Assembly: GCF_900240995.1 (NCBI RefSeq)
Contig: NZ_LT965955.1
Span: 445,142 to 509,141, forward strand
Direction of reading: 5' to 3'
Length of the DNA: 64,000 bases
From: Bacillus sp. Marseille-P3661
GTDB taxonomy: Bacteria; Bacillota; Bacilli; Bacillales; Bacillaceae_J
Below the pieces are notes generated by a model, which made no database searches, was not told the origin of the DNA, and saw only the letters and a list, made by a program, of their open reading frames with translations. Positions 18,526-27,852 of this stretch are shown here, in pieces. Position 1 is the first letter of the stretch. Each line of letters starts with the position of its first letter. Both the position numbers and the translations under genes were made by a program.

Positions 18526-20883
18526 CTAGTTAGTGAATTTAACGAATGTCATGAATCGTTTTAGGATGGATGCTAGTTGTTCTCTTGTTGTGTTGTCTGT
18601 TGGGTTGAAGGTTCCTTTGTCGTCACCGCTCATAATGCCTGCTTGAGTGATGATTTCAACGTCACCTTTTGCCCAGTCGCCAACTTCGTTATAATCACTA
18701 TATTGGTCAGCCGGACTTACGAAAGTTTTTAATTGCGTAGGATCATATGATGTATAGTCCATAGCGCGCTTGATCATAGCTGCGGCTTCTTGGCGTGTGA
18801 CCGTTTGATTTGCCTTAAACGTACCATCTTCATAACCACCAACTAAGCCAGCTTCAGCAGCGACCGCTAAATCCTTCGCAAACCACTCATTCCCCTTTAC
18901 ATCCTTAAAGCTTACTTTTGTAGCCTGCTGCCCTTGTAGGCCAAGTGCACGAGTTAATAGGATCGCAAGCTCCGCACGAGTTGTTTCTGCTTTTGGTGCA
19001 AAGTTTTGATCGTCTACGCCTTTAATAATAAGCTTGTTAGCTAAAGTTGTGATATCATTTCTAGCCCATGATCCTTCTATATCCGCAAATGAAACATCAT
19101 TTTCTACTACAGTGTACATACTATTCGAACGGCTCTTGAAGGTAATATCTTTGCCGTTTGCTAATGTTGGAACAGGCGCAAGGGAACCGTCATGATTTAA
19201 ACGAACAGCGACAATTTGATTAGGATTAACAGATTTAGAAGCTGTAACAGATCTATTAATATATTGTGTGAATTTATCAATCTCTAAACTCTTGTCACCA
19301 GAACGAGCATGAATGGTAAATTCAAGAACAGGTGCCACTGATTGCAGGTTTTGATCCGCTAAAGCATCCCCGTTATATTCCACAGCATTCACTGCAATTG
19401 AAACTTCAACATTTTCAGCTGAAACGCCAAGTTGATTCGCAAGTGAATCAATGTTAATTTCTTTCGCAGGAAGTTCATATTTACCTTCAGTTGTTGCAAT
19501 CTCAATGACAGTATTCGGATTATAAGCGACAAGTGCTGCAATAGCATTTGTTGAAATAACGGCTTCAGCCACTTCATTTTGAGCTTTACTAATCGTAATG
19601 GCTACTTTTTCATTAAGTTCACCTTTAGAAATTAACTCAGCAATTTTTGTTTCATCGGCTTTGGCAACAACCTTAACAACTCCGTTAGGTAAGGTTACTT
19701 TTTCTATATTACCAGTAGCATCGTCAGGTGGGGTGGTTGGTTGTGTAGAAACACCACCAGCGTTATTTCCATTAGAACTATTACTATCGGTATTATCACT
19801 ATTAGATAGTGGATTTTGGATCGTAATTTTCTCCTGGATGACTGTATGTGTTCGGCCTGCTGTATCTTGAATTTTGGCACATAAAATAAATGAGCCAGAT
19901 TCATTAAAAGTCAGTTGATTATCATTTAAACTTGGTAATGTAGTAGTCTCACCTGGAAGATTTTCAATATCCCACGTTAAATTTGAATCCGTAATGCTTA
20001 AATCCTTTAATACCTGTAATAGCTCAGAGATGTTAGCGATATCATCACCATATGATACAATAAAGTCTTTTGACGAATTATCTTTTGTAAAAGTATTGCC
20101 ATTTACAGCGTTTACTACTGTAGTTGTATCGTCACCATTCACATATTGCATTTTACCGCCTTTATAACGGAATAAAGAAGATGTTAAGGCATCTTGAACT
20201 AAGTTTTCATCATCAGTTTCGGAAATAACATTTTCATAGATACCAAAGAAATCATCTAAAGAAATGCTTAATGACTGTTGGATTTTACTATCCAATGCAG
20301 CGGAATTTTCTTCACCATACGCTGTTTTAGCAGCAGCTAAGATTTCGTTTGTTATTTGTGATGTATCTAGATTGCTAGTCATAATCGTAATCATGGTGTT
20401 TTCTAAATGATTAGGTGAATAGTACACAGCGATAAAGTCAAAGAGCTGGTCTAATGTTAGTTCCCAATCAGACCCAAATAGCGTTTCTAGATTAGTGCTA
20501 TTCTCAAGCTTAAAGTTTGTCCACTTTTCTGCAGCAGATTCAGTGGATGTTCCAGATAATTCACCATTAAGCATATCAATTACAGTTACCGTTATTAATT
20601 TTATCGCATCTTTTTTAGAAGTAGCATCACCTGCAAACGTAACGTTTGCAAAAACATCATTCCATACAGGAGAGATAACGGTTATTTCACTTAAAACCGT
20701 ATTAATATTTTGTTTCTCCCAGTCTCTTAGATTGGGCATTAATAGGTTAATATTATTTTCTAGCTTTGTATATCGAGGCGTTGTATCTTCAGCTGATGCT
20801 AAAGAGGGTGCTGCGACACTAAATACAGCACTAACTGCGATTGAAGTGGCCAACGTCGATTGTAATGCTTTTCTTTTTGTCAT
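18526..20883 (-). CDS. Secreted protein with three C-terminal SLH domains
   Basis: A 785-aa wall protein. The second ATG (20883) is used because GGGAGA lies eight bases upstream of it and only two from the first (20889). A signal peptide ends at ASA near residue 31. The N-terminal 300 residues are helical and unrecognised. An Ig-like segment and an Asn/Ser-rich linker follow, then an alpha/beta domain (about 390-605) like the pre-SLH domain of the 2324-aa protein. Three SLH domains fill the last 175 residues (SFADIEGSW; VGGYEDGTF; SDYNEVGDW). It faces away from the other SLH genes and is likely monocistronic. Wall attachment is firm; substrate or partner is unknown. Confidence 0.88.
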   Translation of the reverse strand: MTKRKALQSTLATSIAVSAVFSVAAPSLASAEDTTPRYTKLENNINLLMPNLRDWEKQNINTVLSEITVISPVWNDVFANVTFAGDATSKKDAIKLITVTVIDMLNGELSGTSTESAAEKWTNFKLENSTNLETLFGSDWELTLDQLFDFIAVYYSPNHLENTMITIMTSNLDTSQITNEILAAAKTAYGEENSAALDSKIQQSLSISLDDFFGIYENVISETDDENLVQDALTSSLFRYKGGKMQYVNGDDTTTVVNAVNGNTFTKDNSSKDFIVSYGDDIANISELLQVLKDLSITDSNLTWDIENLPGETTTLPSLNDNQLTFNESGSFILCAKIQDTAGRTHTVIQEKITIQNPLSNSDNTDSNSSNGNNAGGVSTQPTTPPDDATGNIEKVTLPNGVVKVVAKADETKIAELISKGELNEKVAITISKAQNEVAEAVISTNAIAALVAYNPNTVIEIATTEGKYELPAKEINIDSLANQLGVSAENVEVSIAVNAVEYNGDALADQNLQSVAPVLEFTIHARSGDKSLEIDKFTQYINRSVTASKSVNPNQIVAVRLNHDGSLAPVPTLANGKDITFKSRSNSMYTVVENDVSFADIEGSWARNDITTLANKLIIKGVDDQNFAPKAETTRAELAILLTRALGLQGQQATKVSFKDVKGNEWFAKDLAVAAEAGLVGGYEDGTFKANQTVTRQEAAAMIKRAMDYTSYDPTQLKTFVSPADQYSDYNEVGDWAKGDVEIITQAGIMSGDDKGTFNPTDNTTREQLASILKRFMTFVKFTN

Positions 20884-21034
20884 ACTCATTTCTCCCTATC
20901 ACCTCTATGCTCTGTTTATCTCTTTTAGACACTTTTTAAGTATATACGGTAATAAAGGGAGCAACAATGCATTTAAGCTAAAATCAAGGAAATGGTGATT
21001 ATTACCTAAATGCTAAGCACAACTATATTTGTGT

Positions 21035-21073
21035 AAATAAAAACAAGCATCCTGTCCTTAAAGATGCTTGTTT
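21035..21073 (-). terminator. Terminator of the ywqC-ywqD-ywqE unit
   Basis: On the minus strand an 11-bp stem (21063-21073 with 21041-21051) starts inside the ywqE stop codon and runs into a T-rich tract (complement of 21035-21042). Confidence 0.88.
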
Positions 21074-21836
21074 AAAAGATTCCAAGAAACTTTTTTCGTT
21101 TAATTCGTTCGGGTGGTCCGGCATAGATGGTTTGGTTGTTTGCTACGATTTCAGCGTTTTCTTGGAAGTAAAAACGAGTTTCGGTTCCAAATTCCTTTTC
21201 AATCACCTCGTAGGCGTCTCTTAGTTTGTTGGCACGGGTCGTAACATTGTGGGTATCTGATGCAATGAAATGGGCCATGCCAGCTTGTATCAAATTAAAT
21301 GAGAACTTCTGAATTTTCTTTCCAAAATCTCCAGTTATACTCGAGGCGGTTAGTTGAGTTAAAGCCCCTTTTTTAACTAAATGATAAAGTGTATCCGAAT
21401 GTTCAATAATTTGTGAGTTGCGTTCGGGATGAACGATGATTGGCTTTAATCCTTTTACTTGAAGATCAAAAAGAATTTGACCTGCATATTTAGGAACGTG
21501 ACTTGATGGGAGTTCGATGAACAAATACGGTGTGTGATTTAATGTGAGTATTTCTTCCTCATCGTAGGCTTCCGGTATTTCTCCATATATCCTGACCTCT
21601 TGACCTGGTAAGATAGTTAGCTCGATTTCTTCTTCTAGTAGTCTTTTATTTAAGTATTCTACTTCTTGTAGAATTTTGGTTTTTGCATTTTCATAGGAAC
21701 CGTTTTTATGGTGAGGTGTAGCAAACATGGTCTTTATTCCGTTGCTTACAGCGTGCTTAGCAAGCTCGAGACTTTCTTCGATTGTTTTGGGTCCATCATC
21801 TATACCTGGTAGGATATGACTATGTAAATCAATCAC
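21072..21836 (-). CDS. ywqE: Tyrosine-protein phosphatase, PHP type (YwqE/CpsB family)
   Basis: A 254-aa manganese-dependent phosphatase that removes phosphate from the BY-kinase encoded next to it, resetting polysaccharide export. The GTG at 21836 is chosen: AAGGAGGG lies seven bases upstream and it places the family's N-terminus VIDLHSHILPGIDDG at residue 1; longer frames have no matching site. Metal ligands are visible in DLHSH, in ATPHH, in VHPER and in ASDTHN. Length equals that usual for the family. It is third in the minus-strand unit, 104 bases after ywqD, with a terminator-like hairpin between them. Confidence 0.93.
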   Translation of the reverse strand: MIDLHSHILPGIDDGPKTIEESLELAKHAVSNGIKTMFATPHHKNGSYENAKTKILQEVEYLNKRLLEEEIELTILPGQEVRIYGEIPEAYDEEEILTLNHTPYLFIELPSSHVPKYAGQILFDLQVKGLKPIIVHPERNSQIIEHSDTLYHLVKKGALTQLTASSITGDFGKKIQKFSFNLIQAGMAHFIASDTHNVTTRANKLRDAYEVIEKEFGTETRFYFQENAEIVANNQTIYAGPPERIKRKKFLGIF

Positions 21837-21855
21837 TGCTTTTCCCTCCTTATGT

Positions 21856-21920
21856 AAAAAAATCCCTGTCTCAATAAGTAATCCTATTTTACCATGGATT
21901 ACAAAATCTAGAAACAGGGA
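21856..21920 (-). terminator. Terminator-like hairpin between ywqD and ywqE
   Basis: Read on the minus strand, TCCCTGTTTC (21911-21920) pairs with GAGACAGGGA (21863-21872), enclosing GTAATCC/GGATTAC (21896-21902 with 21878-21884), then seven T. It would lower or regulate ywqE expression relative to the kinase. Confidence 0.75.
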
Positions 21921-21940
21921 AAAATTGTCGAACAAGTAGT

Positions 21941-22654
21941 TTATTTGTTACCGTAGTAGTAATAATATTGGTTTTGCTTTAATTCTTTATGGTTTAAAAC
22001 GGCACCTAGTAGCTTTGCTTTGGCGTTTCGTAGCAAGTCTGATGCTTTAATGGCCATTTCATATTCAGTTTGTCCGCTTTTGGTTATTAATATAGAGCCA
22101 TCAGCAATATTTGCAAGAACATGTGCATCGGTTACTGCTAAAACTGGCGGTGAGTCAATTAAGATCATATCAAATTGCTCTGCACAATTTTGTAAAAGTT
22201 TTTTCATCGCTATCGATCCTAACATTTCAGCAGGGTTAGGTGGAATAGGACCTGATGTTAATACACTTAAATGGTCAACCTCTGTGCTTTTAATAGCATC
22301 TTCGAGAGTGGCTTGACCTGTGAGGACGTTTGTTAGTCCTACTGTATTATCAACCTTCATTGTATAGTGTACAGTTGGTTTGCGTAAGTCTGCATCAATT
22401 AATAGAACTTTTTTATCCTGTTGTGCAAACACAACGGCTAGATTCGCAACAGTCGTAGACTTTCCTTCGGCAGGACCTGCAGATGTGATAACGATCGTTT
22501 TTAAGTTTTGATCAACTGCTGCGAATTCAATATTTGTACGAATCGTTCGATATTGCTCAGAGATTGGTGACTTTTTTTCGTAATGAGTGATTAAGCTGCG
22601 ATGCTTACTATCTGCGAAACTAGTCTTTTTCGATTTGCGTCTAAGAGCCAACAT
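21941..22654 (-). CDS. ywqD: BY-type tyrosine kinase (YwqD/CpsD/CapB family)
   Basis: A 237-aa cytoplasmic ATPase that autophosphorylates on a C-terminal tyrosine cluster and, with its membrane modulator, controls polysaccharide chain length and export. Visible are Walker A GPAEGKSTTVANLA, Walker A' VLLIDADLRKP, the Walker B stretch MILIDSPP, and the tail QNQYYYYYGNK. ATG 22654 is six bases after AGGAAG and fits better than the GTG two codons earlier. It overlaps the end of ywqC by 14 bases, so the two are translationally linked. Confidence 0.94.
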   Translation of the reverse strand: MLALRRKSKKTSFADSKHRSLITHYEKKSPISEQYRTIRTNIEFAAVDQNLKTIVITSAGPAEGKSTTVANLAVVFAQQDKKVLLIDADLRKPTVHYTMKVDNTVGLTNVLTGQATLEDAIKSTEVDHLSVLTSGPIPPNPAEMLGSIAMKKLLQNCAEQFDMILIDSPPVLAVTDAHVLANIADGSILITKSGQTEYEMAIKASDLLRNAKAKLLGAVLNHKELKQNQYYYYYGNK

Positions 22655-23396
22655 GTTCACTTCCTATCTTTGCAGATGCAATCTGTTGATCACGGACTTT
22701 TAGTTCCTTTTCTACATCAATAACTGTAACGGTACCTAATACAGGAAGATCCAGTATTCGTTCTACATCTTGTTCAGATTTAATGGTGTTATCAAGATAC
22801 TCTAGTAAAAATGCAAGCCCGACACCTGCCATTAAGCCTACAACGATCGCAATGGCAATGTTCAACGTAGGTCGCGGTTTAATGGGTGATGGATTCCCAC
22901 CTTCATCTGCTTGGGCTAAAATGCTTACGTTATCAACGTTCATAATATTAACAATGTCGCGTTGGAAAACGGTAGCGGTTGTATTTGCGATTTTGGCAGC
23001 CATCACAGGATCAGGGTCTTGTACAGTAATCGCAACGACTTGAGAGTTATTTTCGCTACCAACTGTAATTTGGCTGTTTAATTGTCCGTATGAACGGTTT
23101 AGTTCCAATTCTTCGATAACTTTGTCTAAAATAACTGGGCTTTTAATAATGACATTATACGTATTAATAAGTTCGATATTTGTGCGAATGTCGTTTACAT
23201 TATAGATTGCTTGTTCACTTTTGGCTTGGTTAACTAGTATTTGAGTAGAAGATTGATAGATAGGTGTTAACACAAAGAAACTTATAATTGCACTTGCAAT
23301 AGCAGCAATGCATGCAAGCGATATAATTAACCATAGACGTTTTTTAAGCGTTTGGAATATTTCTTTTAAACTGATTTCTTCCATGCTTTCTTTCAT
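22641..23396 (-). CDS. ywqC: Polysaccharide chain-length modulator / kinase activator (YwqC/CapA, Wzz domain)
   Basis: A 251-aa membrane protein with two transmembrane helices (about 22-44 and 178-198) flanking an extracytoplasmic Wzz-type domain; the PxxP motif NPSPIKPRPTLN precedes the second helix as in this family. The cytoplasmic tail activates the BY-kinase. GGAGG seven bases before ATG 23396 supports the start. It is first in the minus-strand unit, divergent from the dehydratase gene. Confidence 0.93.
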   Translation of the reverse strand: MKESMEEISLKEIFQTLKKRLWLIISLACIAAIASAIISFFVLTPIYQSSTQILVNQAKSEQAIYNVNDIRTNIELINTYNVIIKSPVILDKVIEELELNRSYGQLNSQITVGSENNSQVVAITVQDPDPVMAAKIANTTATVFQRDIVNIMNVDNVSILAQADEGGNPSPIKPRPTLNIAIAIVVGLMAGVGLAFLLEYLDNTIKSEQDVERILDLPVLGTVTVIDVEKELKVRDQQIASAKIGSEHVGS

Positions 23397-24037
23397 GTAC
23401 GTTCCTCCAACTTTTTTTCTTTTATATGAAAATTAGAGCATTCATTGTTGCTCTGGTGTTCATCACCAAGGTGGTATAGAAACTTCCTTTTGAAAAAAAG
23501 AAATCATCGAAAAGTGGTGGTTATATATACCTACAAGGTTAAATGAGCACATTTAATATCCTATGAAAAGCAAAACTGTTGTTATTATACCACATTCTAT
23601 TTCATTTGAAATGACGACTTTACATTTTTCTATAATCTGGAGAAATATATAACTAACAATATTTTCTTGATCTATTATCGATAGAGATGATATAAAATTG
23701 TTTACGATATATAGGAGTTTAGGATTATTATTTCAAATAAATTATAAAATTCTGTTAATATTTTGCCATTTTATTACAAGGGGACAAACGAAGCTTAAAC
23801 ATATTGACAAACCACCTAATTTATACCAAAATTAGAGAGAATATATAGCTTTAGAATTAGGGAAGATTAACTATAAAAATTAGATGGATAATTCGGAAAT
23901 ATAGGAATTTTTGGTAATAGGTACCATATTATAGATAGAGTGAATCAGGTAGATCAGACCATTACTATATTATATTGAAGAAATATTTGAGTTTTGATGA
24001 TCCGATTTATATACATAATTAAAAAAGGGGGGGTTGT
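23397..24037. other. Divergent control region between ywqC and the polysaccharide locus
   Basis: 641 bases without a gene. It contains the minus-strand promoter candidate listed separately and, overlapping its upstream side, the palindrome ATTTCATTTGAAAT (23600-23613). The right half is very A+T rich and must carry the plus-strand promoter, though no box stands out. Confidence 0.6.
23584..23612 (-). promoter_or_regulatory. Extended -10 promoter candidate for ywqC
   Basis: On the minus strand TGGTATAAT (complement of 23584-23592) is an extended -10; the -35 position (ATTTCA, complement of 23607-23612) is poor and coincides with a palindrome, suggesting a controlled promoter. Confidence 0.5.
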
Positions 24038-25903
24038 ATGTCTTACAAAACTAGATTGCTAGCATTAGTGACTGTAGATTCGTTCATTGTCGCATTCTCG
24101 ATTTTCCTTTCTTTTTATTTTCTAAATCCGAATGCAGGACGAAACTTTGAAACGGTTATGATTAGTTCACTTTTGTTACTTCTTTCACATCATTTGTTTT
24201 CTTATATACTAGGGTTGTATCGACGTGCATGGCGTTATGCTAGTTTAGAAGAATTACTTGGGATAATTTTCGTTGTGACCGCATCTATTGTTTCGGTGGC
24301 CACAATCCAAGAAATGATGTATAGAGATGTATATGAGCGCGGCTTAACCGTTACATGGATGATGCATGTTATATTGATCGGTGGTGTCCGGTTCACATGG
24401 CGTTATTATAACTTATATCAAATTTCGCTTAAGCCTTTATATGCAAAAGAGGTTGCAACAAATCGGAAACGAACACTAATTATTGGCGCGGGTTCAGCAG
24501 GACGAATGTTGGCGCGACAATTAAAAGAAAGCTCACAATCAGGTTTATTGCCTGTTGCTTATCTTGATGATTCACCCCAGCTTCAAAACCTGAAAGTTGC
24601 AGGTATACCGGTTGCAGGTAAGGTTGATGCGTTGCCACAAGTTGTTAAGGATAATAAGATTCAGCATATTGTTATTGCGATGCCATCTGTCAAACATAGT
24701 CGTGTAGCTGAAATTGTGACGGATGCTAAACGTGTTTGTCAAAACGTTCAAATTCTTCCTCTAATAGAGGATTTAATCCTTGGTAATGTTTCAGTTAACC
24801 ATATTCGTGATGTATCGATTGAAGATTTATTGGGTCGCGAGCCTGTAAAATTAGATTCTCCAGGAATTGAAGCGAAAATTCAAAACCAAGTGATTGTTGT
24901 GACAGGAGCCGGTGGTTCGATTGGCTCAGAGCTATGTCGTCAGCTTTGTCAATTTAATCCAGCGCAAATTGTTTTACTTGGTCATGGAGAAAATAGTATT
25001 TACAGTATTGAACTTGAATTAAAAAATGACTTTCCATTTATAGATTTCCCGACAGAAATTGCAGATGTTCAAGATCGAAAGCGAATTTTTGCTGTCATGG
25101 ATAAGTACAAGCCAACGTTTGTTTTTCATGCAGCAGCACATAAGCATGTGCCGTTAATGGAGCGCAATCCAAAAGAAGCGGTTAAAAATAATATTTTCGG
25201 AACAAAAAATGTGGCGGAAGCTGCGGACGCTGCAGGTGTTCATACATTTGTACTTGTATCGACAGATAAAGCTGTGAATCCTACGAATGTGATGGGTTCA
25301 ACAAAGCGTTTTGCAGAAATGGTGATCCAAGATCTTGATCGTAAAAGTAACACGACGTTTGTGGCGGTTCGATTCGGGAATGTACTTGGCAGCCGCGGCA
25401 GTGTAATACCGATTTTTCAACAGCAAATTAAAAAAGGTGGACCAGTTACAGTTACACATCCGGAGATGACACGGTATTTTATGACAATACCGGAAGCATC
25501 AAGATTGGTAATCCAAGCAGGCGCTTTGGCTCGTGGCGGCGAAATTTTCGTGCTTGATATGGGTGAGCCTGTTAAGATTGTGGATTTAGCTAGAAACTTG
25601 ATTCGATTATCTGGATTCACAGAGGATGAAATTAAAATTAAGTTTAGTGGAATCCGTCCTGGTGAGAAGATGTATGAAGAACTATTAAATGAAAATGAAG
25701 TCCATCCTGAGCAGGTGTTCCCAAAGATTCATATTGGGAAAGCGACGAGTGGACAAGAGCATATAATGATGGATTTTATTGAGCGGTTTGAAAATATGAG
25801 CGATGAAGAGGTTAGTGTAAGGATTAAGGATATTGCGAATAACCGAGTTAAGGATGAAGATGTGGTAAGAGAGAAGAAATTGGCTGTGGTTGTGAATAGC
25901 TAA
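24038..25903 (+). CDS. Membrane-bound nucleotide-sugar 4,6-dehydratase (CapD/EpsC/WbpM type)
   Basis: A 621-aa protein that removes water from UDP-N-acetylglucosamine (family knowledge) to give a 4-keto-6-deoxy sugar for the polysaccharide. Four transmembrane helices lie in the first 130 residues, then a first Rossmann unit (LIIGAGSAGRMLARQL), then the catalytic SDR domain from about 285 with VVVTGAGGSIGSELCRQL, HAAAHKHVPLME and STDKAVNPTNVMG, where Met replaces the usual Tyr position as in this subfamily. ATG follows a run of seven G. It heads the plus-strand locus; the aminotransferase at 28764 could act next. Confidence 0.93.
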   Translation: MSYKTRLLALVTVDSFIVAFSIFLSFYFLNPNAGRNFETVMISSLLLLLSHHLFSYILGLYRRAWRYASLEELLGIIFVVTASIVSVATIQEMMYRDVYERGLTVTWMMHVILIGGVRFTWRYYNLYQISLKPLYAKEVATNRKRTLIIGAGSAGRMLARQLKESSQSGLLPVAYLDDSPQLQNLKVAGIPVAGKVDALPQVVKDNKIQHIVIAMPSVKHSRVAEIVTDAKRVCQNVQILPLIEDLILGNVSVNHIRDVSIEDLLGREPVKLDSPGIEAKIQNQVIVVTGAGGSIGSELCRQLCQFNPAQIVLLGHGENSIYSIELELKNDFPFIDFPTEIADVQDRKRIFAVMDKYKPTFVFHAAAHKHVPLMERNPKEAVKNNIFGTKNVAEAADAAGVHTFVLVSTDKAVNPTNVMGSTKRFAEMVIQDLDRKSNTTFVAVRFGNVLGSRGSVIPIFQQQIKKGGPVTVTHPEMTRYFMTIPEASRLVIQAGALARGGEIFVLDMGEPVKIVDLARNLIRLSGFTEDEIKIKFSGIRPGEKMYEELLNENEVHPEQVFPKIHIGKATSGQEHIMMDFIERFENMSDEEVSVRIKDIANNRVKDEDVVREKKLAVVVNS

Positions 25904-25970
25904 CGCCAATTTGTGAACACAGCATCGTTTTAAAGATGTATTTTAGATGATTGGAAAAATGGTGGGAGAT

Positions 25971-26181
25971 GAGTTCCTTCGGAGTTTATGGGGTTTGCGA
26001 TTTTATTGGGGACTCCTTTCGGAGTCCATGAGAATTACAGATTTAAGGAGAGACTCCTTTTGGTTAGTGATTATTGAAGTTTGTAAAAAATAGATTCAAT
26101 TGTATAGATATTTGAGGAGTATTGACGACTCCTTCGGAGTCTATGGAAATTGAAATTTATGTAGAGACTCCTTTTGGAGTC
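25971..26181. repeat. Cluster of GACTCC-TTCGG-GGAGTC hairpins
   Basis: Between two plus-strand genes, perfect short palindromes occur at 26011-26026, 26127-26141 and 26166-26181, a degenerate one at 25971-25986 and a half-site near 26052. All have a central CTTTCGG, CTTCGG or CTTTTGG. The 319-base gap (25904-26222) holds no gene. Repeated insertion of a small palindrome or a multi-hairpin leader of the next gene are both possible. Confidence 0.75.
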
Positions 26182-26222
26182 TTGTCTGTTTAGTAAGTAT
26201 TAATTTATAAGGTGGGAATATA

Positions 26223-27116
26223 ATGAAGAAAGTAAGGAAAGCGATTATTCCAGCTGCTGGTATGGGGACGCGTTTTTTACCTGCAACAAAGGCGCAGCCA
26301 AAAGAGATGTTACCGATCGTTGATAAGCCAACGATTCAATATATTATTGAAGAAGCAGTTGCATCGGGGATTGAAGATATTATTATTGTTACTGGTCGTG
26401 GCAAGCGTGCGATCGAAGACCATTTTGATAAGTCATATGAGTTGGAAGAGACTTTATCTAAAAAAGGTAAGACAAGTATTTTGGAGGAAGTGCAAAGTAT
26501 TAGTAATCTAGCAAATATTCATTATATCAGGCAAAAGGAACCTAAAGGATTAGGTCATGCGATTGCTTGTGCTAGTCGATTTATTGGAGATGAACCTTTT
26601 GCGGTGTTGTTAGGTGATGATATTGTTCATTCTCCTGGGAATCCGTGTCTTAAGCAGTTGATTGATGTATTTGAAAGGTATAATTCGTCTGTTATTGGTG
26701 TTCAACAAGTACCAGACGAGGATGTTTCGAAGTATGGTATTATCTCTATGAGTAGCGGCGAAATTGATAAGGGTGTTTTTCATATAAATGATTTAGTTGA
26801 GAAACCAGCTTTATCTGCAGCGCCATCTAATTATGCAATTATGGGTCGTTATATATTAAGACCGGAGATTTTTAATGTGTTGGAAAAAGTGGAGCCGGGG
26901 GCTGGTGGTGAGATTCAGTTAACGGATGCGATTAAGCTGTTAAATGAAATGCAAATGGTTGTGGCGTATAATTTTGATGGTCAACGTCATGATGTTGGTG
27001 ATAAGTTTGGGTTTATTAAGGCGACGATTGAGTTTGCGTTGGAGAGAGAAGATTTGAGGGGAAGTATTTTAGAGTATTTGGAGACGGTGGTTGAGAAGGG
27101 GAAGGTAACGCAGTAG
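26223..27116 (+). CDS. galU: UTP-glucose-1-phosphate uridylyltransferase
   Basis: A 297-aa cytoplasmic enzyme making UDP-glucose from glucose-1-phosphate and UTP. Signature motifs are [20 protein letters not shown] near the start, the [10 protein letters not shown] region ([12 protein letters not shown]), LLGDDI, and VEKPAL. Length is typical of GalU/GtaB. AAGGTGG precedes the ATG. UDP-glucose made here is the substrate of the dehydrogenase at 45884, linking the two ends of the locus. Confidence 0.95.
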   Translation: MKKVRKAIIPAAGMGTRFLPATKAQPKEMLPIVDKPTIQYIIEEAVASGIEDIIIVTGRGKRAIEDHFDKSYELEETLSKKGKTSILEEVQSISNLANIHYIRQKEPKGLGHAIACASRFIGDEPFAVLLGDDIVHSPGNPCLKQLIDVFERYNSSVIGVQQVPDEDVSKYGIISMSSGEIDKGVFHINDLVEKPALSAAPSNYAIMGRYILRPEIFNVLEKVEPGAGGEIQLTDAIKLLNEMQMVVAYNFDGQRHDVGDKFGFIKATIEFALEREDLRGSILEYLETVVEKGKVTQ

Positions 27117-27209
27117 GCGGTTATTATTTTGTTGAGGTGCTGATACTTTTTAACGTTAATATTTGTATTGGTATAAATAAGCTTTGAAATAATAGGTGTT
27201 ATTTTGATG

Positions 27210-27294
27210 CTAGGCCTTCGGCCTAGGGATCTTGATCTGGGAATACTATAGAATCTCTAACTGTAATAATTCTCGATATAGACCTTCGGTCTAT
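27210..27294. repeat. Two CTTCGG-loop palindromes after galU
   Basis: Palindromes CTAGGCCTTCGGCCTAG (27210-27226) and ATAGACCTTCGGTCTAT (27278-27294), the second followed by TGTTTT, lie in the 280-base gap after galU. They share the CCTTCGG core with those upstream of galU and with one at 27910-27928. The second may work as a weak terminator. Confidence 0.7.
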
Positions 27295-27396
27295 TGTTTT
27301 AATAATGACAATTTTATTCCTTTTATAAGTGAGTGAGAGCTTGTAAGGGGATTTTTTTTGAGAGAAAATAAGATTGATGGGTATTCCGAGGGATAA

Positions 27397-27852
27397 ATGG
27401 GTTTTGAAGTATCAAAGGAAGAAGTGGTCGTTATGTTAATATACTCTTTCGATAATGAACTTCAAGATTCGACACAATTAAATTTCAAATTAGTTAACTC
27501 AAAGGGCTTTACTTTACTAGAAGTCCTAGCGGTGTTTGTTATATTTGGAATTTTCACAGCAATAGCCGTTCCGGTTGTTAGTGATCTAATTGAAAAATCA
27601 AAAGTAAGAGTATGTAATACGAATACTTTGCAGGTAAAGCAAATGTATGAAATGGATCTGCATTTGAAAGGGATGGAACACTCTGAAACGGTGTTTAGGC
27701 AATTTTTGCTTAGTTATGGCACTCAGGTTTGTCCAGACGATGGTATGTTTAGTTATGTGGATGGTGAGGTTATGTGTAGTATACATCCTATTGTCATTGA
27801 TGTCGAGGATGTTGATGACACTGAAGATGAGGGAAGTGTTCCGTTTCTTTAG
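27397..27852 (+). CDS. Type IV pilin-like / pseudopilin protein
   Basis: Up to 151 aa. The class III signal is clear: KGFTLLEVLAVFVIFGIFTA, with Gly at -1, Phe at +1 and Glu at +5, followed by the long hydrophobic N-terminal helix of pilins. Three Cys follow in the C-terminal half, two of them possibly paired, and the end is acidic. The start is uncertain: ATG 27397 has a weak GAGGG, and ATG 27433 gives a 24-residue leader. No prepilin peptidase or pilus ATPase lies in the window, so it would rely on the com/pilus machinery elsewhere or be an orphan. Its position within a polysaccharide locus is odd. Confidence 0.75.
   Translation: MGFEVSKEEVVVMLIYSFDNELQDSTQLNFKLVNSKGFTLLEVLAVFVIFGIFTAIAVPVVSDLIEKSKVRVCNTNTLQVKQMYEMDLHLKGMEHSETVFRQFLLSYGTQVCPDDGMFSYVDGEVMCSIHPIVIDVEDVDDTEDEGSVPFL

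Noticed and set aside
619..21000. Idea that the SLH genes form a phage tail or secretion system
   Set aside because: No baseplate, sheath, ATPase or secretion genes are near; the proteins have ordinary signal peptides and wall-binding domains.
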